From: Symsagittifera roscoffensis
Lineage: Eukaryota > Xenacoelomorpha > Acoela > Convolutidae
Assembly (NCBI RefSeq): GCF_963678635.1
Contig: NC_087065.1
Coordinates: 50,786,452 to 50,850,451, forward strand
DNA length: 64,000 nucleotides
Direction: 5' to 3'
Shown: piece after piece, positions 20,456 to 32,849 of the stretch
Numbering within the stretch: the first letter of the stretch is position 1
Layout of the letters: the number at the start of each line of letters is the position of its first letter
Notes under the pieces: generated by a model
What the model saw: only the letters and a program-made list of their open reading frames with translations
Database searches by the model: none
What the model was told of the DNA's origin: nothing
Translations under genes and position numbers: made by a program

Positions 20456-20902
20456 TGGTTGAAATACTGACATGAATGAAAATGTAGGTCTTTATTTGAA
20501 AAGATATGACCAAAAAGGGCGTTTTTGTTACCCTCAATTTTAGTGTTTATTGACATCAAGAGCGCCTATAGATAAGTTTTTGGGTTGTTCAATCAAAAAT
20601 TTTAACAGAGGAGCTTCGATGGTTTGCCAGGGTGGAAAAGGTGTACTATTCCCCTCCAAAGAAATTACTTTGACCCTGGATTTAATGGTACTTTCACTTG
20701 TGAAGAAATCAAATGATCTTAAGAATGGGGTGAATCCTGAAACAATTTTTTGTGGGTCGATTATTGATACACCGTTGGGTCAACTTTCAAAACTTCATCC
20801 TAGACAACTGATTGGTTTACATTAAGGAATGGAGGAGCTGAAAGAGGAAAGTTTTTGACAAGAGGCAAGAAAATGAGGAAACGAAAGGTTAAACGTACGC
20901 AC

Positions 20903-21118
20903 CATCTGTCTGCACGAGTTGCTCCTCTGTCGGATCACTGGCACAGAACAGTCCGACCGCAATTAGACTCCACAGTCCTCCACAGCCATGCACTGCACTG
21001 GCACCCACAGGGTCATCTATGTGACACCACTTGACCACCTGCATCGCCCCAATCACAATCAGCGCCCCCACCCCACCCACGGCCAGGGCTTCAGCTGGCG
21101 ACACCAGGGGACACATGG
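20903..21118 (-). CDS. Amt: Amt exon, 216 bp (second pore histidine)
   Basis: The acceptor is GTGTTTCAG before CCATGTGT and the donor is GATG|GTGCGT. It encodes AMCPLVSPAEALAVGGVGAL, a Gly/Val-rich helix, and then DDPVGASAVHGCGGLW, whose His corresponds to AmtB His318 in the ammonia pore. It ends with SLIAVGLFCASDPTEEQ. A second possible donor (GTACGT) lies 4 bases further on. Only GTGCGT gives the phase-1 end that joins to GLLHNGGFFLLG. Confidence 0.95.
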
Positions 21119-21429
21119 CTGAAACACACAACACACTCACAATCACAATCACAAGGCCATGACAGCTGCAGACAGTTGTGCGCCTTACAGCCGCCTTCCC
21201 ACAGCAGCTATCATCACAAAATACTGAAAAGAGCAGAAATGATTTTCCCTTTTTTGTATTTTAATGTCACCAATGTGGAATATAAGTCACTCGTTTGCTT
21301 TTTATGCATAATATAAAACTGCCTATATTTGGTTGATTACACGAAATCAAATAACCAAAAAAACCTTCGAAGCCATTATTTAGTAATTTTGAGTTCACCT
21401 TCGAAGCCATTATTTAGTAATTTTACGGG

Positions 21430-21690
21430 GGAGGTGCGCGCCGATAAAACGCGATTTTTAGTCCAAATTTTCAAAAAAATGCCCATAAAGGCATTTTTTG
21501 GCTTGTTTTTTTTCAAAATTTGTTTGCGGCGCAGAAAATTTAGCCAAAACGGGGTCTTTTTGAAGCTTTGAGAGCGCTCCGAAAATCAATTTGTTCAACC
21601 TAGAAAAAAGGTCGACAAAATTTTCGAAAATGTTTTGAAAAATTGCCCCCCCTCCCCTCGAGAAAATCCTAGATCCACCCTTGGCGAGGA
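21430..21690 (+). repeat. hAT-like MITE fragment (family of 30487-30912)
   Basis: Shares GCGCGCC...AAACGCGATTTTT, TGCGGCGCAGAAA, a GTCGAC segment and the end CTCGAGAAAATCCTAGATCC with the complete copy. The left end is missing. Confidence 0.6.
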
Positions 21691-23717
21691 TACCCAGTTG
21701 TATTTCTATAGTAGCCCAAAATAATCCGACTACAGTAATCTAAGAAAAGCATTAAAAATGAGAAATAATTTGAAAACGTGTTGAAATATAAATCACAGTA
21801 TTCGTTATCTAAAATTCACAGCATTCGGAACTTGATATATTTGCTCGAGGCGGAGTCCACGACAAAACCAATTTTCATCTTACAAATTTTCACTTCTACG
21901 TCTTATCTGAAATGTCATAAGTGTTTTTAGTGAGCGTTTAAGTTTGAATTATAAACATTTTAAAATTTTCTCTTCAAAAATGAACATCCTGACTCGGTTC
22001 TGTCGCGAATGAAGATGCGATATCGGGATCACTAATCTGTGAACTATACATCAACCGAATCGAATCGTTTGACTGACTTTTTTTAAAAACTAACGAGTAA
22101 AAAAGCCTTGTTTCAAGGAAGTGCTTTGATGCTCAGACGTTGAGGACCGTTATTTGATATATTTAGAACACGAGTACCGCAAAATTCTATGTTCAAGCCG
22201 AGGAGACCGAACTCATCCGGTTTGACCCATGGGGACACTGAGAGTATTTTATTGGACCGTTCGGATTTAAAAAAGCATTCTTACTGTAGAGACTGAAAAA
22301 CCCGGTTTGATTAGCTGGTAAATTGAGTGATTGTTTGCGTGGGTGGGAATCTCAAATAATAGTTCAGTCCGTTATGAACACAATTTGTTTTCTTTTTGAG
22401 CGTGAGGACTGTGGGGACACAGTTTTGCTGTTTTGAATCCGTGTTAATCATGCATTTTTGTAGCAAAACATTTTTTTAAATACAAAAAAAAACTTCATTT
22501 TTCTATGACTTACTAAACTTTTTTTTGCAACAATGTGGATTATAAGTTTTAGTCAAGATGCTGTCAACTTATTAATGCAACTTTTGAGGAAAATGATAGA
22601 ATATTTGTACTTGAGGTGGTTTTCTTCTCTCCGAACAATTTTCAACGTTTTAAGGAGCCATTTTAGACAGGAATTTTATATAACGGATTTTTGTATAAAT
22701 CTTCTGAAAGATATTGATAATCTGAGCTACTACTCAAAAAGATATTTTTTGTGATCATTTTGCAAATTTATGAGGATTTGAAAACAGCCAGTATGATTAA
22801 ACTGGAATAATTAACATTTAATATATTACGTACTATAAACGGGTTAGCGGGTGTTTAATTGGGCTCAGAAACCGTTCCAAATTGTATTGAGTCAGGGTAG
22901 CAGTTTTATATAAAACGTTTCTATAATCTAGTTTCATCATATTGCGATTCGTCATGTAGCAGCCCGGCCAGCGCAAACAGATTTTGCCAATTTTAGATTT
23001 TAGTTTGATTTATTCAAATTTCTACAACATTTTTGTGACAACGGTTTTGTCCTCGCTCCAAGAAGTTTTTTTTTACTCGGGAACCGTTAGTACGTCTTCT
23101 TTTCGTCGCGGCTTTTACATGATCAGCAATTGCTCTGGTCTAGCTAAATGTCCATAAACTTGCAAATTTGCATATGACCTTGAATTAATATCCGTAAGTA
23201 AGAAAAGAGATTACTTAGCATGGTGTTATTTTGTTCCGTTTCTCGCAAAAAAAATAAAGTGCTCTGGTTTTCGATATTACTCGATACAGAAAAAAATTAC
23301 AATTTCTCAAAATAGATTAATCGTGAAATAAAAAGTGATGACAACAAATTATGGGTAGATTTTTGCAGTCTAATAGGGTGCATTTTCCAAAAAAAATTTG
23401 GCTCTAAATATACATAATTTGTTCATCTTCAAATCGATTGCTTTGATGTAAACAAATATGCAAAACTTGCTGGTTAAACAAATTTTTATAGTGAAAAAAG
23501 TACGCAGTCCTACAAAACGTGACAAGGAAATATTGGGTGGACAAAGAATTGTTAATGGATGTTTTTTTGTCCGACAACCAAAATATGCAGTTTTTACAAT
23601 GTCAAATGGGCATTCGTAGAAATTTGTGCCCTTCGTCAAGTTTAAACGGGCTATGCTCATTTTGTTTTTGACATTTGTGAATGATCCCTCTGGAGTTTGC
23701 GTCACTTAATTAATTAA

Positions 23718-24100
23718 TTGTTCCGATTTTCGATACAAAAGTAACGGAATATTTGTGCTCTGGTTGGGTTTTTTTTTCTTCAGACAAATTTCGGCTTTTT
23801 TTATGTAGCCATTTTTGACGATAGTTTTTTATATCATTCAAAAAGTTTTGATGTCCTGAGCTTGAATTTGAAATTTTACTTGTGATTGTTTGTCGTAAAA
23901 TTAGGGGGAATTAAAGAGTGCCAATTTGGCCAATGTGGGCTATTAACGAGTAAGCGGAGATTTAATCCCTCTTAGAAATTGTTTGAAATTGATTGAAAGA
24001 AGCTTATTTGCCATAATTGATTTGTTACAAGAATCAAAATTTATTCTTTTGCAGTTTATATGGTGTTTGGGGGGATGATTTTTATTTAAAAAACTCAAAT
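23718..24100 (+). repeat. R1 repeat, partial
   Basis: Has the TTGTTCCGA...GTAACGGAATATTTGTGCTC end and the body up to TTTGGGGGGATGATTTT. It is truncated where an inverted R1 fragment begins. Confidence 0.7.
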
Positions 24101-24420
24101 TTCAAACCCACATAACTTCACAAGAAATAATCGCAGGTGAAATATCTTTTCAAATTTGAGCTCAGGACAACAATACCTTTCGAATGATATAAAAAAATTC
24201 CGTCAAAAATGGCTAGTTAAAAAGTCGAAATTTGTCTGAAGAAAAAGTAACGAAAGTAACGAAATATTTGTGCTCGGGGTGGGTTTTTTTTTCTTCAGAC
24301 AAATTTCGACTTTTTAACTAGCCATTTTTGACGGAATTTTTTATATCATTCGAAAGGTATTGTTGTCCTGAGCTCAAATTTGAAAAGATATTTCACCTGT
24401 GATCATTTTTCGTAAAGTTA
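24100..24420. repeat. Inverted repeat of two R1 segments
   Basis: Arms 24105-24240 and 24290-24420 are close reverse complements (CTGAAGAAA / TTTCTTCAG, CATTTTTGACGG / CCGTCAAAAATG) around a ~50-bp spacer. It formed by head-to-head R1 copies and would fold into a long hairpin. Confidence 0.8.
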
Positions 24421-24775
24421 CGGGGGTTTAAAGACTGCCATTTCGGCTATTTTGACCAATTTGGGACAATTAGCGCGCGATATAATTCGCGCTATTAACG
24501 CGTAAGCGGAGATTTAATCCGTCTTTTAAATCGTTCCAAATTGGTTGAACGAAGCTTATTTGCCATAATTGATTTGTTACAAGGAACGAAATCTATCTTT
24601 TTATACTTTATATGGCGTGTGGGGGGATGAGTTTCAAAAAAAAATTCAAAATTTAGAAAAAAATTTTCATTTTATATTATTTCATTTAATTTTTTTATGT
24701 TATTACTGCTGCTCCATAAACCTTAAAAGGCAGTCGGAACATTCAGGACTTCGCCTTGATACGAGCAGTCTTGTT
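24243..24775 (+). repeat. R1 repeat, near full length
   Basis: Runs from AAGTAACGAAATATTTGTGC to GATACGAGCAGTCTTGTT. Internal landmarks are GCGCGATATAATTCGCGC and GCGTAAGCGGAGATTTAATC. There is no coding frame. Confidence 0.8.
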
Positions 24776-26670
24776 CTATTGAAAAGTAGTTGTAGTTTTT
24801 ATCAAAATTTCAGCCACAGAAATAAAAAATACCACCAAAAAACTGATGAGGTTTGGATAAGCGGTTTGAACTCATCGGGCCTAAGCTCAATGCTGAAGCG
24901 CAGTTTACCAAAAAATTACACAATGCAAACTTCCAAGAAACTGGAGCACCAATCATGTTGAGAACAATCGCTCCTGCACTGAGGAAATCTTACAAAGATA
25001 AAGGAACCCAAATCATCGCTGCATGGAGTTTTAAAAGCTGCGGAGTTCCATGGCTAACAATCGATTATAATGGAAAACTGTTGTCTAAAATGTTGTTATT
25101 ATAATCCATTATTGTAGCAAATTTGGACCACGAAATCAATTTTATTGTCATTATAAATGATTTTGTTTTGTAAAAATGCAATCCATGAAAATCCATTATA
25201 ATGGATTATAATCCAATTAAAATCCATTATAATTGATTATAACGGATTATAATCATCACACTTTTTGCAATATAATTTGCAAAACTTGCAACAATTCTGC
25301 GTCACTCACGGCCTACTTGCAATCTAAACATACTCTAATTAACCCCTCCCCCCTCCTCGCTTTTCCCCCATCCACTTTTCCCCACTCTCCCCTCACGCCT
25401 CACGCACATAAACCACTCCCCTACGTTTATCCCTACGCCAACCCCGATGTTTACTTGAGTTTACCACCTACCCACTACCCACAGCTACAGTTTACCCCCC
25501 TCGCCTAAGATTTTTGTCCCACTCCCCATTTTTTTTACCCGCCCACGTTCAGTAAACGGGGGGCTTAAACTAATATAGGTAGGGGGGAGGGGGAGTAAAC
25601 CGAGGAGAGGTAAGCTGCTGGGTGGGGGTACGGGCGGTTGGGGGAGAGGTAAACTAACGAGGAGTAAATTGTGTGTGTGTGTGTGTGGGGGGGGGGGTAA
25701 ACTAGGGAAGGGGGTTGTTAAAAGAGGTTATGGAAATTACGTAAAGAATAGAATAAGTAGAGAAAACTTGAATAATTAAAATGGTAGGTGAAAAAAAATT
25801 ATGAAACGTAACACGTAGCAACTGCACGAACCAGGACGTAAGATAACTTTGAAAAAAAATTGCAATTAATTATAATCGATTATGCTGAATTATATTGATA
25901 TAAAAATACTAGGATTAAAATCCATTTTTGATGGATTAGAATCCATTATTGTTGTAGTTTTATAGATCGCACTCAATCAAATAAAAGTGTATGCAATAAA
26001 AATTGATATTTGTAAATTAAACTTCGGTCAAAAATGTACGTAACGGCTTTAAAATAAACTTAAAAATCATTCATTTTATATTGCACAGCGTTTTTGTCAA
26101 AGTGAAAACTTTTCAAATGAAAACAAAGAAAACCAAATTTGCAAAAACTGCTGTCAGAATTCTTAAAGCCCTATATGTTTGCAAATTTTAGACAATCGAG
26201 TTGGGCCATTTTTTCTTGCAGCGCTTGTTTTAATAAAAATTACGCAAAAGTGTTTAAATTAGGTAGAAAATATCAACCAGGTTCACAAAACTAAAGAAAA
26301 AGCTCAAATTATCAAATTATTTTGTTTTATTTTTGATTCCCTGAGAGCCAAAACAAACCGTGTTTACCATTAAAAAAATTACTCTCGGTTAAACGGTAGA
26401 TTATGTCTTTCTTAAAGGTTAATGAATTGAGTAAGGCACTTATGTTTCTATAACCTATGAAAAAAAATTTGCTTTTTTTAAAAAAAAAATGCATATGGCA
26501 TATTGAGACATTGCATATTGCATCAAAAGAATAATCGTGCAATATTACGCTGTCTATGGTCCATTTCAACATGAAACATAGCTACCAGGAAAACTCTCAG
26601 AGGATATTATTCACTCAGCAAAAATAATAACCTGGTAATTTAAGGCTGATAGGGGAGGGATTGTCATTAT
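24776..26670. other. No gene; simple-sequence stretches
   Basis: Contains ATTATAATCCATTATAATGG-type palindromic arrays (25105-25260 and 25855-25960). A C-rich then G-rich block (25340-25720) includes (GT)n and a run of G at 25670-25697. A plus-strand 83-codon frame at 24853-25104 (QETGAPIMLRTIAPALRK) is unassigned and not supported as a gene. Confidence 0.5.
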
Positions 26671-26674
26671 TGTT

Positions 26675-27175
26675 CGGGGTGGATACTTTTGCTCGGGGTG
26701 GATTTTTTCTTCAGACACATTTCGACTTTTTAATTAGCCATTTTTGACAGATTTTTTATATCAATCAAAGAAAATTGTTGTCCTGAGCTTAAATTTGAAA
26801 AGATATTTCACCTGTAATCATTCTTCCTAAAGTTATAGGTGTTTAATGATTGCCGTTTTGGTCAATTTGGGACAATTAACGCGCGATAGATTTCGCGCTA
26901 TTAAAGCGTAAGCGGAGATTGATTCCGTCTTAGAAATCGTTGCAAGTTGGTTGAAAGAAGCTTTTTTTGCCATAATTGATTTGTTAAAAGGAGCGAAATC
27001 TATTCTTTTGTACTTTTTATGGCGTTTGGGCGATGATTTTCATGAAAAAATTCAAATTTTGAAAAAAAAATTCATTTTGTTTCCTTACATTTAGTTTTTC
27101 TATATTATTACTGCTCCATAAACCTTAAAAGGCAGTCGGCTTCGCCCTGATACGAGCAGTCTTGTTCTATCTTGA
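26675..27175 (+). repeat. R1 repeat
   Basis: GTGCTCGGGGTGGATTTTTTC start, GCGCGATAGATTTCGCGC core, and GATACGAGCAGTCTTGTTC end. The Pro-type hairpin half is partly deleted (GGCAGTCGGCTTCGCCCTGA). Confidence 0.75.
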
Positions 27176-27816
27176 AAACCGACTCTTTTGACAAGCACAT
27201 ATCAATTATACGTGATTAGGCGTCAAAACACCACTTAATTAGAACTATAAAGACTTTTCGAGACAATTTACAGAGAACCAATAATTTGACTCTTCAAAAC
27301 CCTCAAAATACGAGGTGCTTCTCAAAGTATTATTAGATTTTCGTTCATTTTTGTCAAATTTTTACTAAAGATCAAGGAATGAGTTTTAATTGAGCGATAC
27401 TCTTTCACGTAGAATTATATAAGTATAGCTGACAAGTGCAGCAAGAAAAAAATGTTGTGAAAAAAATATACGACTTAATTGAAAAAAAAAATCAACACGT
27501 ATCATTACATGAGAGTTTTTATTAGCCTATATTGAAATACATTGTAAAGTCAGGTCGAGGTCCAAGACTACTATGTTGGTTGCGCTGATAATAGTTCCGC
27601 GAATGAAAATCCATAATTTAGACATTAGTCTAGGGTGTCTGGTCTTACCATGCTAGCAGATAAATTGTTTTCACTCTTGACGATGGAAAGTTTTTTGTTG
27701 TTAGTTCAAGCTGTTATTCTCGTGCAGAGACAATTGGAGATAATTTCGCTTCGGTCTGGAAATTATTAGCGACATAATCTGAAAACTAGTTGCAACATGG
27801 TTTCATAATTAACAAG

Positions 27817-28250
27817 ACTGCCCGTATCAAGGCCAAGCCCTGAATGGTCCGACTGCCTTTTTATTTCTATGGAGCAATAATAACATGTAAAATTTAAAAG
27901 TAAAAAAGAAAGTAAAATTAATTTTTTTTCTGGAACGATATCTAAACAAGTTTAAATCTCCGTTTACGTGTTGATAGCGTTAATTGTTCCAAATCGGCCA
28001 AAATTGTAATCTTTAAACCCCCATAACTTCACGAAAAGAATCACAGGTAAAATATCTTTTCAAAATTAAGCTCAAGACAACAATACCTTTCGAATGATAT
28101 AAAATAAATTACGTCAAAAATGGCTAGTTAAAAAGTCGATATTTTTCTGAAGAAAACAAACCCACCCCGAGCACAAATATTTCGTTACTTTCGTCATTCC
28201 GAGCACAAATATTCCGTTATTCCGAGCACAAATATTCCGAGCACAAATAA
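27817..28250 (-). repeat. R1 repeat, internally deleted
   Basis: Starts AACAAGACTGCCCGTATCAA and ends at three direct copies of CCGAGCACAAATATTCCG (28198-28250). The part around the CGCG core is shortened. Confidence 0.7.
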
Positions 28251-28365
28251 TATTGACCTGGTCTAAAAATAAATGTGGACGTTGTCAGATTATTAGTCCT
28301 GAAACGATCTAAAATTTGTTCGTTTATGGTCAAAAATTAGAATCAACATTTTTTGTTCCGACTTT

Positions 28366-29126
28366 TGTAACGAAAAAAAAAACGAAATATTTGTGCTCGG
28401 GGTGGGCTTTGAGCTCTTTTTCCTTCCCCCCCCCCCCCACCTGCAAATTTTTTTATTTGAAGTTACTGTTCACTTTGACCGATTGTCATGGAAACTGACA
28501 TGCAGGCTAATTAGGCCATGACAAACATATTTGGTCTTCATAACTAACCTTGTAAAATCACTCGTTAGATCATAAAATTCATGTTTGAGTGAGCTGGGGG
28601 GGGAAGGAAAAAGAGCCGGGCTTTGTTTTCTTCAGACAAATTTTGACTTTTTAACTAGCTAATTTTGACGGAATTTTTTCAAATATCATTCGAAAGCTAT
28701 TGTTGTCTTGAGCTTAAACTTGAAAAGATTTTGAAAAAATTTTTCACCTGTGATCATTTTTTGTAAAGTTATAGGGGTTTAAAGATTGCCAATTAAACCA
28801 ATTTGGGGCAATTAACGCGCGATATTTACGCGCTATTAACGCGTAAGCGAAGATTTAATCCGTCTTAGATATTGTTCCAAATTGGTTCAAGGAAGCTTAA
28901 TTTCCATAATTGATTTGTTACAAGGAGCATAATATAATGTTTTGCACTTTATATGGCGTTTGGGAGGATGATTTTCATAGAAAAATCTTCAAATTTTAGA
29001 TTTTTTTTTTAATTTTATTTTTTATTACATTCAATTTGTTAGTGATGTTTATGTTAATACTGCTCCATAAATCTTAAAAGGCAGTCGGAACATTCAGGGT
29101 TTTGCCCTGATACGAGCAGTCTTGTT
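28366..29126 (+). repeat. R1 repeat interrupted by a hAT-like MITE
   Basis: R1 sequence is continuous if 28412-28625 is removed. The end is GATACGAGCAGTCTTGTTG. The interruption dates the MITE as younger. Confidence 0.8.
28412..28617. mobile_element. hAT-like MITE nested in R1, 206 bp
   Basis: Terminal inverted repeats GCTCTTTTTCCTTCCCCCCC at both ends (first base differs), with an 8-bp target duplication GGGCTTTG at 28404-28411 and 28618-28625. An 8-bp duplication is characteristic of hAT transposons. No coding capacity. Confidence 0.85.
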
Positions 29127-30486
29127 GCCGTTTTATGCAGGTTTTTCCAGCATATTTTTGCATCTATGTAACTTTGGCCTCTGTAATAGGGCAAAAAGAC
29201 ATTTTTGAATTAAATCACATTTTTTTGCTGCTGCCGCTAAATGACCTATTCATTGGTTCTCTCATTGCTAGAAAATATACTGAATGTTTTGATTAATCAT
29301 ACCCTCCATTTGTTGGCAAAAAATTGTGCTGTTGCTTTTTCGATGAGAATTGAAGGATCTTATTGTTCCTTGAGACTTAAGAAGTCGAAAAGAAAGAGCC
29401 ATTGCATTTGATCTTCAAGTTGATTGATTTCGAAAATGTTTTTATCCTCTTCAGTTCTCTGTACCAGTCAGAATGATTCATTGCTCATCAGAACAAAATT
29501 GAAAAAGGTACGACTTAATGTAATAAAGTATACTTACTGAAGCGTATGTTTTAATGAGACACTTCGTTTTAATTGCACACAAGGTGTTACAACAGTTCAA
29601 AGCAATTTGTCACCAAAATTTAACAGTTTCAGCTTTGAAGTGACGAGAACCATCTTTGGACGAGACGAAACGAGACGAGACGAGAACAATTGACCATGTT
29701 AGAATTGGACAATTAAGATTTTAATCTCAAAACCTTTCATTTTTTAAAACTAAAAATGGTGTCACAACTTATAATACTCAATGAAAAAACGCGAGAGACC
29801 CCGAAAACATGCAGATAGTAATTGAACTTTCATCTTTGGTGAGTTTACTGCTTTTCGTGCAAAGCTGTCGTCGGTTAAAGAGGTTGGCAATTCCATATGA
29901 ATAAATGTATGAACAAATCTTTTTCTTTAATTCCTCTGCATTTACATTTGGGTTCTTCGGTATTAAGTTGTGAACAGATTTCATTAAGAGGGTAGATATT
30001 TCCACCGACTCGCTTTCTATACCTTAACAAATACTTCGTTGCTGCGTGAACAAGTATTTTATTCACACTTTTCCACAAATTCGTTTCCGGGAACCGGTGG
30101 CGGGGTTGAAATAACTAGGACGCGGCCGAATATCTTATCTTTCAATATTCAAATCATGGCCTCACTTTTGAAAGGAAAACCGTCGAGATTGAATTTAAAA
30201 GTGACATGACTGACTGCTGAGTACTACAAATTGCAATTACAGTCGTCTAGAAAAATGCTTTCAATTAAGTAAAAATTGCTTTGCCACATTTACCACGGGA
30301 CGACGGGAGAGTGTTCAATTAATCCCCTTAAAAATTCAGATACAAGAATGCAAGAATTTTGTTGCGTTTTTGGTGGCAAATGAAGAGAATGCCTCTCAAC
30401 AAAAAGTAAGAGCGATGCTAGTCTATTCTCTCAAATATGGATAATTATGTTTGTTGGGTGATTAGTTCGATCATTAGAGATGTTAG

Positions 30487-30912
30487 CAGTAGCGGGTTTA
30501 GGGGGTGGGGGGGCGGGGAGACGCTTTTTCTTTCAGGGATTCGACCCCCTGCCATTCCCCCATTTATACTATTTTGAGATATCCATTTTTGGCTGACTGA
30601 CCTTAAAATTTTTCTAAAGGCACCTTTGGCGCCAATTTACTGAATTTGAGAGGGGTGGGAGCGCGCCAAAAAACGCAATTTTTTGGTCCAAATTTTCCAA
30701 AAATTGCTTAAAAACGCCTTTTTTGGTCTTTTTCAAAAAATTGCCTGCGACGCAGAAATTTTCGTCTAGGGATTTAGGGTCTTTATAGTGGTTTGGGAGA
30801 ACTCAGAAAATCAATTTGGTCGACCTAAAAAAAGTCGACATATTTTTCAAATTTTTTTTTTAAAATCCGCCCCCCCCCCCCCCCCCTCGAGAAAATCATA
30901 GATCCGCGCCTG
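30487..30912. mobile_element. hAT-like MITE, 426 bp, complete
   Basis: Ends CAGTAGCGGGTTTAGGGGG and, reversed, CAGGCGCGGATCTATGATTT. A perfect 8-bp duplication GATGTTAG flanks it (30479-30486, 30913-30920). Internal GCGCGCC, GACGCAGAAA and GTCGAC landmarks recur at 21430, 34524, 36230, 39098 and 40560, so this copy defines a family. Confidence 0.85.
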
Positions 30913-31326
30913 GATGTTAGTGATTTTAGTTTTGTCAAAAGGGATTTCGTAGGGAGCAGATGGAAGGACGTCTCAGGAGTTTAACCCCCAAATCAACTAA
31001 ACGACGCTTACCAATAGTGTTATCTTAAGCTTTAGGCTCCCAGGCATTTTCATAAACATTTGGTGTTATGTGATTGGCAAGCACGCAACACGTTTAAATT
31101 TAGTTGCGTTATCTAATTAATATGTAATTGAATAAAATTGACTGTATTTTTCAGGGTTCTTTTAGTGTTATTGCAATTTTTGAATACTCAATTCTGAACT
31201 CAATTCTTAAACGCTAATTTAAATTATACTTTGAAATTTTTCAAAAAAAAAAACAAAAGAAAAATTTTTTGTAAATTCCTATAAATAAACCACTTCCTAG
31301 GATTGCTTGAAAATCTTATTTGTTGG

Positions 31327-31815
31327 TTAAGCCCTGAATGTTCCGACTGCCCTTTAATGTTTATGGAGCGGTAATAACATAAATATTATTAACAAATTAA
31401 ATGTAATAAAATAAAAAGAAACAATTTTTTTTTTCTAAAAATTGAGTTTTTTTAAATAAAAATCATCCCCCCAAACACCATATAAACTACAAAAGAATAT
31501 ATTTCGCTCCTTGTGACAAATCAATTAAGGCAAATAAGCTTCTTTCAACCAATTTGGAACGATTTCTAAGACGGGTTAGATCTCCGCTTACGCGTTAATA
31601 GAGCAAAATATATCGTGCGTTAATTGTCCCAAATTGGCCAAAGTGGCAATCTTTAATCCCCCATAAATTTACGAAAAAAGATCACAAGTGAAATATCTTT
31701 TCAAATGTAAGCTCAGGACATCAAAACCTTTTGAATAATAAAAAAATTCCGTCAAAAATGGCTAATTAAAAAGCCGAAATTTGTCTGAAGAAAAAAAACC
31801 CCATCGAAATTCGGA
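31327..31815 (-). repeat. R1 repeat
   Basis: From TAAGCCCTGAATGTTCCGAC through GTTAATAGAGCAAAATATATCG to GAAATTCGGAACAATTA. Confidence 0.75.
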
Positions 31816-32067
31816 ACAATTAATTTTGAAAAAAATGCAATACCTCTGTTGCGATTTCATTTATTTAATTTCAACAGGTCTTTTCTCGTTTGACCGTAGC
31901 GTTTCAACCAATACAACGGGGCAAAAGCTATTGTAAATTTTCAATGTTTTAACTTCGAGACCAAATCTTTCTTCATATTTTCATTCTATAAAAAATAGTT
32001 TTCGCAACAAACAAACAGTAAATCATGGCACAGCCAAACAGTAAGGAACAAAATGTGAGAGGATTTT

Positions 32068-32590
32068 TTGTTCCGACTTTCGTAATGAAAGTAACGGATT
32101 ATTTGTGCTCGGGGGGGGGTTTCTTCAGACAAATTTCGCTTACTTAACTAGCCATTTGTAACGGAATTTTTTAATATCATTCGAAAGCTATTGTTGTCTT
32201 GAGGCTAAAATTGAATAAATATTTTACCTGTGATCGTTTTTCGTAAAGTTATGGGGTTTAAAGGTAGCCATTTTGTTCAATTCGAGACAATTAACGCGCG
32301 ATATATTTCGCGCTACTAAAGCGTACGCGAGACTGAATCCGTTTTAGAAATCATTCAAAATGGTTCAAGGAAGCTTATATGTCACAATTGATTTGTTAAT
32401 AGGAGCAAAATTACCACTTTATACTTAATATGGCATCGGGGGGGGGGGATGTTTTTTTACAAAAAAATCTCAAAATTAGAGAAAATTTTTTTTTTTTGTT
32501 TTAATTTAAAATTTTCATGTTATTGCTGCTACATAGACCTTAAAAGGCAGTCGAAAAATTCAGGTCTTCGCCCTGATACGAGCAGTCTTT
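32068..32590 (+). repeat. R1 repeat, near full length
   Basis: Begins TTGTTCCGACTTTCGTAATG (subterminal hairpin with one mismatch) and ends CCCTGATACGAGCAGTCTT. Core GCGCGATATATTTCGCGC is intact. Confidence 0.8.
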
Positions 32591-32849
32591 TCTTTTTGTC
32601 AAAATGAAACAGTGGACCCACATAACCACTGAGAAGACATGGGTGTTGTTTTAATTTGGCAGTCATTGCAAAAAAATTGATCTAGAAAACTTATTGAAAC
32701 ATATAAAACAGTATCATCCACAAACTAAATTTTTTAAAAAAATCTTTGTTGAAAAAAGCAAAACGAACAAGAAAACAAGTCTGGAGCAAGTTTATCGAAC
32801 AACGAGATTTACGGCAAAAGAATGCTTCCTTAAAAGCAAAACTAAGCTA

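Larger units (their letters stand above)
15567..20902 (-). other. Amt intron 7 (5.3 kb) carrying the plus-strand promoter-like array
   Basis: Bases 15567-17100 hold low-complexity sequence and two related blocks (around 15720-15860 and 16890-17000, sharing AAGAAGTTCAAAAAATA and AAGGCAGCAAA). They also include a short tandem repeat (CTGTTGAAGTGTCAAA at 15693-15735) and a fragment of a hAT-like repeat (15846-15960, GGGATTCGTCCGCC). Bases 17100-20455 are the tandem module array. Bases 20456-20902 have a plus-strand 91-codon frame (20550-20825) with no recognised product. Confidence 0.6.

Noticed and set aside
20550-20825. Plus-strand 91-codon ORF downstream of the promoter-like array as its gene body
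   Set aside because: No acceptor in suitable phase was recognised, no known protein is visible, and module 10 has lost its ATG and donor.
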